Below, piece by piece: positions 9,950 to 18,355 of a stretch of DNA of 64,000 nt. Source of the DNA: Lachnospiraceae bacterium (GTDB lineage: Bacteria > Bacillota > Clostridia > Lachnospirales > Lachnospiraceae); the NCBI GenBank assembly GCA_021202635.1, contig JAJQCQ010000080.1, forward strand, positions 52,609 to 116,608. Reading direction: 5' to 3'. Below the pieces are notes generated by a model. That model had not been told where the DNA came from, ran no database searches, and was given only the letters and a program-made list of their open reading frames with translations. Made by a program: the position numbers and the translations under genes. Within the stretch, counting starts at the first letter, position 1, and each line of letters opens with the position of its first letter.

Positions 9950-10040
9950 GGAGGAGGCTTGCCAACCCCTGCTCGTCTGTGCGGGCTGCATCCGGCGGCA
10001 GCCGGAAATTACCTCTCGCAGCCCTGCACATAAAAATCAC
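9950..10040 (-). repeat. dispersed repeat family A, diverged copy
   Basis: Read on the minus strand, it begins after a T-rich stretch with ATGTGCAGGGCTGCGAG, then TTTCCGGCTGCCGCCGG, then GCACAGACGAGCAGGGG. The architecture matches the better-conserved copies at 36124-36196 and 54938-55002. Confidence 0.45.
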
Positions 10041-10087
10041 ACGGGTTCCGGAAGGCGGTGTTTCTCCGTCTTCCGGAACCCGTTTTC
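10041..10087. terminator. bidirectional terminator between the acidic protein gene and valS
   Basis: A perfect 14-bp stem (10041-10054 with 10070-10083, arms ACGGGTTCCGGAAG and its complement) has a 15-base loop. TTTT follows on the plus strand, and TTTTTATG follows on the minus strand after a short gap, so it can end transcription from both sides. Confidence 0.8.
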
Positions 10088-10130
10088 GCGGGGCGCACGA
10101 ATGGCTCCGTGCCTTCCCCCAGTTTTTCTT

Positions 10131-12944
10131 TTATGCCTGCAGTCTCTGAAGCTGCACTTTTACCTGCTCCATCATCTGCGTGTATTTTACAAGCTTTGCC
10201 TTTTCCTCATCGATCTTCGCCTGAGGCGCCCGGCTCGTAAATTTCTCATTTCCAAGCATCCCATTGACACGGGCCAGCTCCTTCGTCAGGCGCTCCTCTT
10301 CCTTTTTCAGGCGCGCCAGCTCCTTGTCGAGATCCACCAGATCCGCGAACGGCATATAGACAACCGCCTCCGGAATCACGGCTGATACCGCATCCTCGCT
10401 GATCCCAGTCTTATCGGCCTGCACATGCACCTCGCTCGCATATCCCAGCGTTGCGAAGAAGATTTTGCCATTTTCAAAGATCGAGCGGACCGTCTCGCTC
10501 TCCGATACCACATATACCTGCGCTTTTCTGCTCGGCGGAACATTCATGCCGGTACGGGCATTGCGGATCGCGCGAACGGCTTCTTTGATCGTCTCAACCG
10601 CTTTTTCGTCCTCTTCAAAATTCCATTCTTCCTTCCACTCCGGCCAGGAGGAAATCATGATCGACTCCGCGATCTCCGGCATCCGATATCCGGAAGGCGT
10701 TGTCTGAGATACGCCCGTTTCAGCTGCTGAATCTGCTCCGCACGCGCTTGCCGCATTCTTTGCGCAGGCTGTATTCTGCGCATCCGTCTTCTCTGCTGTG
10801 TCAGACATCTCCGCCGTGTTCTGCAGCGTACAGAAAATCTCTTCGGTAATAAATGGCATGAACGGATGCAGCAGCTTCAGCGCGTTCGTCAGCACCGTCT
10901 TCAGCGTCCAGAGTGCTGCCGTCTTAGAGGTGTCGGTCTCGCTGTAAAGGCGCGGCTTTACCATCTCAATGTACCAGTCGCAGAACTCTTCCCAGATGAA
11001 ATCATAAACCTTCTGCACCGCAATGCCAAGCTCATAACGGTCCATATTGTCGGTCACGTCCTTCGCCAGGTCATTGACCTTGGAAAGAATCCACTTATCC
11101 GCACTGGTCAGCTGCGAAAGCTCCATCTGCGCCGGGATTCCCGCCGCATCGCCCGCTTCCGTCGCCTTGTCCAGATTCATCATAATAAAGCGCGACGCGT
11201 TCCATACCTTATTCGCGAAATTGCGGGACGCCTCTACCCGCTCCATATAGAAACGCATATCATTGCCCGGCGCGTTGCCCGTAATCAGCGTCAGCCGCAG
11301 TGCGTCTGCGCCGTACTGGTCAATGATCTCCAGCGGGTCGATGCCGTTTCCGAGGGATTTGCTCATCTTGCGTCCCTGGGAATCGCGCACCAGTCCGTGG
11401 ATCAGTACATGATGGAACGGCACCTTCCCGGTCTGCTCAATCCCGGAAAATACCATGCGGATCACCCAGAAGAAAATGATATCATAGCCGGTCACCAGCA
11501 CGTCTGTCGGATAGAAATAATCCATCTCCGGTGTTTTTTCCGGCCAGCCAAGCGTTGAAAACGGCCAGAGCGCGGAGGAAAACCAGGTATCCAGCGTATC
11601 CGGGTCCTGCGTCAGATGCGTACCGCCGCACTTCGGGCAGATCTTCGGCATTTCACGCGCCACCACCATCTCGCCGCAGTCATCGCAGTAGTAAGCAGGA
11701 ATCCGGTGGCCCCACCAGAGCTGGCGGGAAATGCACCAGTCCTTGATGTTCTCCAGCCAGTGCAGGTAAATCTTGTCAAAGCGATCCGGGACGAAAGTTA
11801 AAGTTCCGCGCTTGAGCGCCTCAATCGCCGGTTCCGCCATCTCTTTCATGCGCACAAACCACTGCGGCTTGATCATCGGCTCCACTGTTGTCTTGCAGCG
11901 GTCATGAGTACCCACGCTGTGGGAATGCGGTACCACCTTTACCAGCAGGCCGAGCGCATCCAGGTCTGCGACCATCGCCTTGCGCGCCTCGTAGCGGTCC
12001 ATCCCCGCGTACTTGCCGCCCAGCTCGTTGATCGTCGCGTCGTCATTGAGGATATTGATCTCCGGCAGATTATGACGCTTGCCCACCTCAAAATCATTGG
12101 GGTCGTGCGCCGGCGTAATCTTCACGCAGCCGGTCCCAAATTCCTTATCCACGTATTCGTCCGCAATCACCGGAATCTGCCGGCCGGTCAGCGGCAGCTC
12201 CAGCATCTTTCCCACCAGATGCGTGTAACGCTCATCCTCCGGGTTCACCGCCACCGCGGTATCCCCGAGCAGCGTCTCCGGACGGGTCGTCGCGATCTCC
12301 ACAAACTGCCCCGGCTCGCCCACTACCGGATAATTGATGTGCCAGAAAAATCCATCCTGGTCCTCATGAATCACTTCCGCGTCCGAAATCGAGGTCTGGC
12401 AGACCGGACACCAGTTAATGATGCGGGAACCCTTGTAAATATAGCCCTTCTTGTACAGGCGGATAAACACTTCCTCCACCGCCTTCGAGCAACCCTCATC
12501 CATCGTAAAGCGCTCCCGCTCCCAATCCGCGGACGCGCCGAGCTTCTTCAGCTGATTTGTAATCTTTCCGCCGTACTCTTCCTTCCATGCCCACGCGTAT
12601 TTCAGAAATTCCTCACGGCCAATCTCATCCTTATCGATGCCCTTCTTTTTCAGCATCTCCGTCACCTTAACCTCCGTCGCAATCGCGGCGTGGTCTGTTC
12701 CCGGCTGCCAGAGCGCCTCATAGCCCTGCATCCGCTTAAACCGGATCAGGATATCCTGCATCGTCTCATCCAGCGCATGCCCCATATGCAGCTGTCCCGT
12801 CACATTGGGCGGCGGAATCACAATCGTAAACGGTTTCTTCTCCGGATTCACCTCGGCATGGAAATATCCCTTATCCAGCCAGTTCTGGTAGATCCGATCC
12901 TCCAGACCCTTCGGGTCATAGGTCTTTGCCAGTTCCCTGCTCAT
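10131..12944 (-). CDS. valS: valine--tRNA ligase
   Basis: This class I aminoacyl-tRNA synthetase charges tRNA-Val with valine and edits mischarged threonine. The 937-residue product has the HIGH-type signature HMGH at residues 53-56 (in [17 protein letters not shown]), the KMSKS signature near residue 530 and the C-terminal coiled-coil arm ([20 protein letters not shown]). The anticodon-binding domain is interrupted by about 45 residues rich in Ala, Thr, Asp and Cys ([19 protein letters not shown] and onward), which is not usual for the family. The gene is preceded by a T-box leader, so expression should rise when uncharged tRNA-Val accumulates. The start follows AAGGAGGAG. Confidence 0.97.
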   Translation of the reverse strand: MSRELAKTYDPKGLEDRIYQNWLDKGYFHAEVNPEKKPFTIVIPPPNVTGQLHMGHALDETMQDILIRFKRMQGYEALWQPGTDHAAIATEVKVTEMLKKKGIDKDEIGREEFLKYAWAWKEEYGGKITNQLKKLGASADWERERFTMDEGCSKAVEEVFIRLYKKGYIYKGSRIINWCPVCQTSISDAEVIHEDQDGFFWHINYPVVGEPGQFVEIATTRPETLLGDTAVAVNPEDERYTHLVGKMLELPLTGRQIPVIADEYVDKEFGTGCVKITPAHDPNDFEVGKRHNLPEINILNDDATINELGGKYAGMDRYEARKAMVADLDALGLLVKVVPHSHSVGTHDRCKTTVEPMIKPQWFVRMKEMAEPAIEALKRGTLTFVPDRFDKIYLHWLENIKDWCISRQLWWGHRIPAYYCDDCGEMVVAREMPKICPKCGGTHLTQDPDTLDTWFSSALWPFSTLGWPEKTPEMDYFYPTDVLVTGYDIIFFWVIRMVFSGIEQTGKVPFHHVLIHGLVRDSQGRKMSKSLGNGIDPLEIIDQYGADALRLTLITGNAPGNDMRFYMERVEASRNFANKVWNASRFIMMNLDKATEAGDAAGIPAQMELSQLTSADKWILSKVNDLAKDVTDNMDRYELGIAVQKVYDFIWEEFCDWYIEMVKPRLYSETDTSKTAALWTLKTVLTNALKLLHPFMPFITEEIFCTLQNTAEMSDTAEKTDAQNTACAKNAASACGADSAAETGVSQTTPSGYRMPEIAESIMISSWPEWKEEWNFEEDEKAVETIKEAVRAIRNARTGMNVPPSRKAQVYVVSESETVRSIFENGKIFFATLGYASEVHVQADKTGISEDAVSAVIPEAVVYMPFADLVDLDKELARLKKEEERLTKELARVNGMLGNEKFTSRAPQAKIDEEKAKLVKYTQMMEQVKVQLQRLQA

Positions 12945-13014
12945 AGTCTCCTCCTTATTTCTGCGGTTGGTGGTAAAATCGGATAAGAAAGCTTTCTCCT
13001 TCCTTATCCACTAT

Positions 13015-13072
13015 GCCAGGCAGGTGCGGCGCAAGCCTCAAATTTCCGCACCCGCCTGTGTGCATAAAAAGA
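13015..13072 (-). repeat. dispersed repeat family A-like hairpin
   Basis: The sequence contains GGTGCGG and CCGCACC arms around a 22-base centre, and on the minus strand it follows the T-run of the valS T-box terminator with TATGCACACAGG. It resembles the family A repeat architecture but lacks the conserved CTGGCGTTAGCCAG core, so membership is tentative. Confidence 0.3.
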
Positions 13073-13383
13073 AACGCCCTCTGCATACAAGCGTATACAA
13101 AGGGCGAATGTCTCGCGGTACCACCTTTTCTTGCGGACGAAAGCGCACACTCTCATCCGTATCTCCATCTCCTGTAACGGGAAGTCCCGGAATGCCCTAC
13201 ACACGGATTTGGCGCATCCGCTTCAGCCACTCAGTTCAAAAGCCACGTTCCGCATCCGTCCATCCCAAAGGGTCTTCCAGCCAGTGAACCCTTCTCTCTG
13301 TCGGCGCCGTGATGCGTACTCCTCTTTCTCCTCACTATTCCGGCTGTGATTATAAATAATGATTCTTCACAGCTATTTACTTC
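13065..13383 (-). ncRNA. T-box leader (valine-responsive) of valS
   Basis: The minus strand carries the T-box sequence AAGGTGGTACCGCG (13114-13127), followed by a terminator stem (CGCCCT with AGGGCG, 13075-13106) and a T-run at 13067-13071. Upstream lie the Stem I features GGAGTACGC and ACAGAGAGAAGGG. A GTG at 13244-13246, in the context GGAAC-GTG-GC, is the best specifier candidate and fits valine. Binding of uncharged tRNA-Val to the T-box should favour the antiterminator and allow valS transcription. Confidence 0.9.
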
Positions 13384-13389
13384 TCTGCT

Positions 13390-13418
13390 ATCATATCGAA
13401 CGGATTCTGGTTTGTCAA
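13390..13418 (-). promoter_or_regulatory. sigma-A promoter of the valS T-box transcript
   Basis: On the minus strand TTGACA (13413-13418) and TATGAT (13390-13395) are separated by 17 bases, directly upstream of the T-box RNA. Confidence 0.8.
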
Positions 13419-13460
13419 GATACTTTTTCCATCTTCAAAATATCTGTTCTGAAGCATGGT

Positions 13461-14276
13461 TTACTGCCAGTTTCGTTTCAATACCTCACTCTTCAGCAAA
13501 AGAGTGCTCCGCGCTGTTGCTTTGACAGGATGGAGTTTTCCCCGCTTTATCAGATCATTGACATTCTGTCTGGAGCAGCCCAGGATTTCTGCCGCCTCAC
13601 TGGCATTAATGATCCGCTGCGCCGCAAAAGCGCGGAAGTCTTCCATCACCAATGGGACTTTTTCTCCGTACTGATATAAAATATAATCCGGGATGCTCAT
13701 ATTTTCATCCCAGGTGACTCCGTGTCCTCCTGTCTCCATCCGTACGCAATCAAACAGTTTTTCTTTTTTCATCAGAATAGAAAACCGGGAATGTTCGCGG
13801 AACCAGACAGTCAGATCACATTTGCGAACCATCCCATCCCGGAAAAAAACCAACAGGGTATTACACCCCAGTGAAATCACATCCTCGACTCTTTTTGCAA
13901 AGCGCCCCCGAACCTGCGGCGGCAGCTCCTGCTCCTTTCGCGAGACAAGAAAATAATCGTCCTGCGCGCATCTGCCCATAGAAAGCAGAAGTAAATCAAA
14001 CTCATCATATTCTTTCAGACCATTATCCTTCAGTACCTGCCCGATATTCTGACGGTCTGCGGGAACGATCCGCTGCTGCACCCACACTCTGCTCCAGTAA
14101 GAATTGACCGTTCTTTCTCCGCTTTTTACAAAGGACGATAAGAGCAGCGGCGTCTCCCATTCATCTGCGTCATCAGGAAGTTCAATATAAAACCTTTTTT
14201 CTGTTTCATAATAGAGAAGCCACGCCAGATCTTTCTGAATCTCTGCGCTCTCATCTCTGATCGCAAATAGCTTCAT
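13461..14276 (-). CDS. HTH-domain partner of HipA-like kinase
   Basis: The 271-residue protein ends in a helix-turn-helix of the excisionase/MerR-like type (NASEAAEILGCSRQNVNDLI, about residues 225-245), followed by basic residues. The N-terminal two thirds are not a family I recognise; it includes RIVPADRQNIGQVLKDNGL (about 70-88) and a middle part that could be a beta-rich fold. The gene overlaps the upstream kinase gene by 26 bases, so the two are translationally linked. By analogy with HipBA and HipBST modules it could be the antitoxin or autorepressor, but the gene order (kinase first) and the long N-terminal region differ from HipB. That role is inferred from context only. Confidence 0.65.
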   Translation of the reverse strand: MKLFAIRDESAEIQKDLAWLLYYETEKRFYIELPDDADEWETPLLLSSFVKSGERTVNSYWSRVWVQQRIVPADRQNIGQVLKDNGLKEYDEFDLLLLSMGRCAQDDYFLVSRKEQELPPQVRGRFAKRVEDVISLGCNTLLVFFRDGMVRKCDLTVWFREHSRFSILMKKEKLFDCVRMETGGHGVTWDENMSIPDYILYQYGEKVPLVMEDFRAFAAQRIINASEAAEILGCSRQNVNDLIKRGKLHPVKATARSTLLLKSEVLKRNWQ

Positions 14277-15072
14277 ATACGCACCACCGTTTCCAGATCA
14301 TGTCCCATATTTTATCCCGCAGATTTTGTGAAACCACATCATCCAGGCCCTGCATGAGTACATCCTTGTGTTCAGGAAGCAAACGTTTCAGCTTTGGAAA
14401 TTGCCCCATTGGTATCAGCTTCAGATTGTCCGGCGTTGACCGTGAACCAAGCCAGGTATTGGTAAGCCGATCCTCCATCACATCATAGCCTGCAATTGCC
14501 TCCTCCGTCAGGCAGCTGAACAGCAGAGACAGTCCATGGTCAAAAAGTGGAGCCAGACGGATCGTCCGCTTCTGGCTATCACGCAGCACCTCAATATTCG
14601 CGCCATGACGATCTCGGTTTAAGATCAGATAGTCAACGGCAAACATCGTATAGACATAATCCGCCCATCCATTGCGGATACAAAAGTCCAGAGGCTTTTC
14701 TCCTTCCATATGTTCCCTGTCGTAATAGACATCCAATGCAATCTTGCTCTCTCCGCTCTTCTTAAAGTCCCTGGAAGCACAAAGAAATACTTCCTGCTGC
14801 TGTTCACTTACCAGGATATCCGCATGGAGCAGCTGATAATGCAGGTGCTCAACCCCCAAAATTGTGAGCAGGCGGTCAACAATTAATTCATTTACACATT
14901 CATGACCAATCACACCACGCATCGTGTCATAATTGGAAAGCTTATAATAAATCTTTTCCCCGCCCAATTCAGAATATGCTTTCAGGAATGATCCGGCCGT
15001 CCCGGAAAAATTTCGGGTTCTCGTCCAGGATAAATATGTAAGATCCTGTTTTTCTAACACAATATCTTTCAT
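14251..15072 (-). CDS. HipA-like serine/threonine kinase
   Basis: This 273-residue protein has the core of a HipA-type kinase. A Gly/Ser-rich loop, NFSGTAGSFLKAY (residues about 17-29), is followed by a lysine in KIYYKLS. The catalytic loop is ILNRDRHGANIEV (about 150-162, with Asp and Asn in the expected places), and DHG (about 178) corresponds to the metal-binding DFG. HipA toxins phosphorylate aminoacyl-tRNA synthetases or related targets. The protein is much shorter than E. coli HipA (about 440 residues) and lacks its N-terminal subdomain, as in HipT and CtkA-type kinases. The start follows TAGGAGG. A palindrome overlaps the promoter upstream. Confidence 0.75.
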   Translation of the reverse strand: MKDIVLEKQDLTYLSWTRTRNFSGTAGSFLKAYSELGGEKIYYKLSNYDTMRGVIGHECVNELIVDRLLTILGVEHLHYQLLHADILVSEQQQEVFLCASRDFKKSGESKIALDVYYDREHMEGEKPLDFCIRNGWADYVYTMFAVDYLILNRDRHGANIEVLRDSQKRTIRLAPLFDHGLSLLFSCLTEEAIAGYDVMEDRLTNTWLGSRSTPDNLKLIPMGQFPKLKRLLPEHKDVLMQGLDDVVSQNLRDKIWDMIWKRWCVYEAICDQR

Positions 15073-15085
15073 TAAAAAAGCCTCC

Positions 15086-15150
15086 TACTCGCCCGCGCGA
15101 GCCGGGTGCACCTTTAGCCGCAAAACTCCTTGCTCGACCCTTCTCATAAG
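15086..15150 (-). repeat. dispersed repeat family A, diverged copy
   Basis: On the minus strand GCAAGGAGTTTTGCGGCTAA is followed by GCGCGGGCGAGTAGGAGGC, matching the 3' end (GGGCGAGTAGGAG) of the copy at 36124-36196. It forms the untranslated leader of the HipA-like gene and may supply its ribosome binding site. Confidence 0.5.
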
Positions 15151-15152
15151 AC

Positions 15153-15192
15153 AGAATACCCCAATACTTGTCATATGTCAAGTATTGGGGTA
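15153..15192 (-). promoter_or_regulatory. palindromic operator overlapping the promoter of the HipA-like operon
   Basis: A 36-base palindrome (15157-15192) has perfect 14-bp arms, TACCCCAATACTTG and its complement, around an 8-base centre containing CATATG. On the minus strand it includes a TTGACA -35 box (15176-15181) placed 17 bases from a TATTCT -10 box (15153-15158). A repressor bound here would block the operon, as expected for toxin-antitoxin autoregulation. It directly follows the holA stop codon but has no T-run, so it is unlikely to be a terminator. Confidence 0.75.
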
Positions 15193-15196
15193 GCAT

Positions 15197-16183
15197 TTAT
15201 GCAGCTTTCTCACTGAATTTAACGATCAGCAGTTCCACCGCGAGCCGGTCATTCAGCCTGCCGGTTTTAACCGCCTCCTCCGCTTCCACACAATCCTCGA
15301 CTGCCTGCCGGAGCGCCTCCTTTGAAAAATACGCCGCCTGTGAGAGCGTCTTCTTCGCGATAAAAGGCGCCAGCCCTGCCTTCGAGGCCACTGTATTGTG
15401 ATCCATGCCCTGTTCTCTCAAGTCCTTTAGCTGAAGCATCTGATTAAACTGCCGCGCAATCAGGAACAGAATACGCATTGGCGGCTCCTTCAGCGACAGC
15501 AAATCGTAATACAGATCCAATGCCTGCCGCTGCTGCTTCTCTGCCACCGCCCGGATCATGTCAAAAATCCGGTTTTCCGTCGTCTCCGTGCAGACTGCCT
15601 CGACATCCACCGGCGTAATTGCGTCCGCGTCCAGAGTATAAGAAAGCAGCTTTTCCAGCTCATGCGCAATATTTTCCATATCATCGCCGGTCTTCTGCAG
15701 AAAGAGGGACATTGCGTCCTGCGTGATCCTTTTCCCGTCCCTCTTTACCATGCCCAGCACCCAGGCCGTCAATGTCCGCGTATCCTGCCGCTTCATCTCC
15801 ACGACGCGCCCGCAGTCCTTCACTTTTTTGTAAAGCTTGCCTCGCTTGTCCACTTCACTCTCTACAAAAACCAGAATTGTCTCCTGTGGCATCTGCGGCA
15901 GGTACTCCGCCAGCTCCGGACTTGCGTTTTTGAAAAACCCGCTGTCCTCAATCAGAATCAGCCGATGATCCGCGAAAAAAGGCATCGTCTCCGCCTGGTC
16001 GATCACCTGTTTCACATCAATTCCCTTGCCCGTATAAACGCTGAGATTCATCGTATCGTCCTCTGCCAAAATTGCGGCGCGGAGCTTATTTTTATACTGA
16101 ACCTTCAGATAGGCTTCCTCCCCATACAAAAGGTAGGCCGGGCGAAACCGGCCGCTTTTGATGTCTTCGTTTATCGTTTTCAT
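15197..16183 (-). CDS. holA: DNA polymerase III subunit delta
   Basis: HolA opens the sliding clamp within the clamp loader. The product from the ATG at 16183 is 328 residues, normal for the family. It begins MKTINEDIKSGRFRPAYLLYGEEAYL, the typical start with its degenerate nucleotide-binding fold, and ends in the helical collar domain (ALRQAVEDCVEAEEAVKTGRLNDRLAVELLIVKF). A longer frame exists upstream, but this ATG overlaps the stop of the SASP gene in the form CTATGA, so translation is probably coupled. Confidence 0.93.
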   Translation of the reverse strand: MKTINEDIKSGRFRPAYLLYGEEAYLKVQYKNKLRAAILAEDDTMNLSVYTGKGIDVKQVIDQAETMPFFADHRLILIEDSGFFKNASPELAEYLPQMPQETILVFVESEVDKRGKLYKKVKDCGRVVEMKRQDTRTLTAWVLGMVKRDGKRITQDAMSLFLQKTGDDMENIAHELEKLLSYTLDADAITPVDVEAVCTETTENRIFDMIRAVAEKQQRQALDLYYDLLSLKEPPMRILFLIARQFNQMLQLKDLREQGMDHNTVASKAGLAPFIAKKTLSQAAYFSKEALRQAVEDCVEAEEAVKTGRLNDRLAVELLIVKFSEKAA

Positions 16184-16368
16184 AGCGTATGGTCTTTCTC
16201 TCTTTTCTTTTTTGTCATCAGGCCGCCGATACGGCCGGTCTCTTTTGCGGTCAGGGATTTCCATCCCAATGTCTTCACCTTTTCCAGCAGGCCCAGCTCT
16301 TCCGCAATCTCATACTTTAATTTGTCGTCGGGGCTGAGTTCCTCCCAAATAAGCTTCTTTTCAGACAT
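16180..16368 (-). CDS. small acid-soluble spore protein, alpha/beta-type
   Basis: The 62-residue product contains KYEIAEELGL and the LTAKETGRIGGLMTKKK segment. This matches the two conserved parts of alpha/beta SASPs: the GPR-protease-like E(I/F)A-ELG site and the G-x-GG DNA-binding helix region. These proteins coat DNA in spores and protect it. The ATG at 16368 is chosen because AAGGAG lies 8 bases upstream. The stop codon overlaps the holA start by 4 bases. It is a divergent family member with a basic tail. Confidence 0.7.
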   Translation of the reverse strand: MSEKKLIWEELSPDDKLKYEIAEELGLLEKVKTLGWKSLTAKETGRIGGLMTKKKREKDHTL

Positions 16369-16481
16369 AGCCACACTCCTTTCCTTTGGAGTATGACCCG
16401 ATTTAGGAAAAATATTCAGGAGATAAGAACCAACTGAATCTGTTACCACATGATTAAACCCCGGCCAGAGTACTTTATTTG

Positions 16482-18068
16482 TTACACTACAGCTTCTACC
16501 AGCACTCTGTCCCCAAGAATAACCTGTTTTACTCCAACCTGTTTCTTCTTATTAAAATTAAAGCTCAACAGATATCCTTTTTGCAAATGGTAATCATCCA
16601 TGTATTCCAGCAGTTGCTTTTCGCCGCGTTTATTATATTCTTCCCCATGCGCACAGATTTTCATTTCAAGAACCTCCTGGATGCCTTTGTAATCAATGAT
16701 CACATCCGTGCGCTTCCTGCTTCTGGTTCTGGACTCAATATAATAATTCCCGCTCCCATTTATGATAGGTTTCAGGAAGATCAGAAAAATACGTCTTCCA
16801 TTATCTTCAATAAACCGCTCTTCTGCATCAGCATAGATCTCTTCAAAGTATTCACAGAATTTTTTCAAAATCAATTCCATTTGCAGATGTCCGCCCAAAA
16901 CAAATTGGTTTTTCTCTGTATCTGCAACAGAGATTATTTTTTCTTCCGTCTCTTCTTCTGAAAGAAACAGATTATACAGTTTCATTTCAAATATCCGGTT
17001 TGCAACCACAACTGCGCCATCTTTTTCCTTCAGAAAACCAAACATTTCCCCAATACGGATACGTTCATTGTCCGCTTCATAAGAATATCTTTTCCCCTGA
17101 AACAGGATGCTGTAGATCATTTCTCTTAATTTTGGAAAATCAGCCAGTTTTTTTATCATATCGTCAAAGAGCGTATTTGGCTTTTTCAGCATCTCTCGAA
17201 CCGCGTCCTGAAACGCTCCTGCAGACCAGGCAGCTTCTCGCTCTTCTTTTGAACTGTTTTCACTCAATGAAGCTGTCATGATCTGACACAGTCTGGACAC
17301 AAGAAACGGATAACCCGAAGTATAGTCGTATAATAATTGACTGATCTTTTCCGTATCCATTCCGGTTTCCCAGTCCTTTTCATACTGCACCAGCATTGAC
17401 GCGATATCGCTGGCAGAAAAACTCATGTCAACTGTAAAATCGACCGCAATGTTCCATGGACTATTGTATTTCGATTCCACATTCGGGTGCATTTTCTGTT
17501 TTAAATTTTTTATATCGTATACCCCTGCCAGGATAACTGACCAAAAAGTGGTGTCCCATCCGGACGCCTGATCCAGATACTTCGCGCGAAGAAGACCAAG
17601 GAAAGAAAGAAAAATCTGATTATCAGAACTTCTGTCTACCTCATCAATCATCAAAACCACTTTCTTTTTACACGCTTTGCAAAGGTTTGTTATCTTTACT
17701 CCCAGACTGCGCATCGGAAACCGCTCAGAAACAGGCTCCTCCCATGCACGAATGATCCTTTCCTCTATACTCTGTCTGCGCAGACAGTCCGCTATATCCA
17801 TCGTCAGACCTTCCGCGAGAAGTGCAGGGGAAACAAAATATTCGTCAGCAGCTTCAAAGCTCAATCGAAGTACGATAAACGACTCTTTTAGTCTTTCCTC
17901 AAGCAGATATAACATCGTCGTCTTGCCATACTGTCTCGCACGGTTCATTGTAAAATATTTTCCCGGCGATACGTAGTCCTCAACGATGCGTTCCACACGG
18001 TCACTGACATCCACCATATAGTTTCCTTCAGGCACACAGACCCCTGTGACATTAAAAGTTTTCTGCAT
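16482..18068 (-). CDS. AAA family ATPase with C-terminal PD-(D/E)XK nuclease-like domain
   Basis: The 528-residue protein belongs to the large group of AAA-ATPase_like proteins with an unknown role, often present in many copies in gut anaerobes. It begins MQKTFNVTGVCVPEGNYMVD. The nucleotide-binding loop is in FTMNRARQYGKTTML (about residues 45-60) and the Walker B motif is VVLMIDEVDRSS (about 140). A C-terminal PD-(D/E)XK-like core is visible as RTDVIIDYKGIQEVLEMKI (about 470). The ATG at 18068 has GGAGGAG 3 bases upstream. The same N-terminal sequence survives as a remnant at 38999-39106. Function is unknown; a defence or selfish role is possible but unproven. Confidence 0.8.
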   Translation of the reverse strand: MQKTFNVTGVCVPEGNYMVDVSDRVERIVEDYVSPGKYFTMNRARQYGKTTMLYLLEERLKESFIVLRLSFEAADEYFVSPALLAEGLTMDIADCLRRQSIEERIIRAWEEPVSERFPMRSLGVKITNLCKACKKKVVLMIDEVDRSSDNQIFLSFLGLLRAKYLDQASGWDTTFWSVILAGVYDIKNLKQKMHPNVESKYNSPWNIAVDFTVDMSFSASDIASMLVQYEKDWETGMDTEKISQLLYDYTSGYPFLVSRLCQIMTASLSENSSKEEREAAWSAGAFQDAVREMLKKPNTLFDDMIKKLADFPKLREMIYSILFQGKRYSYEADNERIRIGEMFGFLKEKDGAVVVANRIFEMKLYNLFLSEEETEEKIISVADTEKNQFVLGGHLQMELILKKFCEYFEEIYADAEERFIEDNGRRIFLIFLKPIINGSGNYYIESRTRSRKRTDVIIDYKGIQEVLEMKICAHGEEYNKRGEKQLLEYMDDYHLQKGYLLSFNFNKKKQVGVKQVILGDRVLVEAVV

Positions 18069-18256
18069 AGGCTCCTCCAATCTCCGGTACTGTCTAAAGC
18101 ATTATAGAATATCCGCTCTCCGATCAATCCGCCGCACAATGCGGGCATTATGCAATCATGAAAATCTGCTTTCAGTCAGGTACATCATATCACGAGACCA
18201 GCTTTCCGTCAATTTTTCCCGACTAAATCACACCACTCTGTTTCCGTCCCTGTGCA

Positions 18257-18297
18257 GAAAAAGGCCGCGGAACCAATGATCGGTTTCACAGCCTTTT
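18257..18297 (-). terminator. terminator after the sugar ABC operon
   Basis: On the minus strand AAAAGGCTGTGAAACC and GGTTCCGCGGCCTTTTT form an imperfect stem around GATCATT, ending in a T-run, about 60 bases downstream of the binding-protein gene. Confidence 0.6.
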
Positions 18298-18355
18298 ACA
18301 TTCTCTCCATCCATTAAGCCTGATTTATCGCTCGCCGCAGTCTCTCTTACCTGAC

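Noticed and set aside
15157..15192. Terminator of holA
   Set aside because: The palindrome is perfectly placed after holA, but there is no T-run on the minus strand and it includes a promoter -35 box with a matching -10 box.
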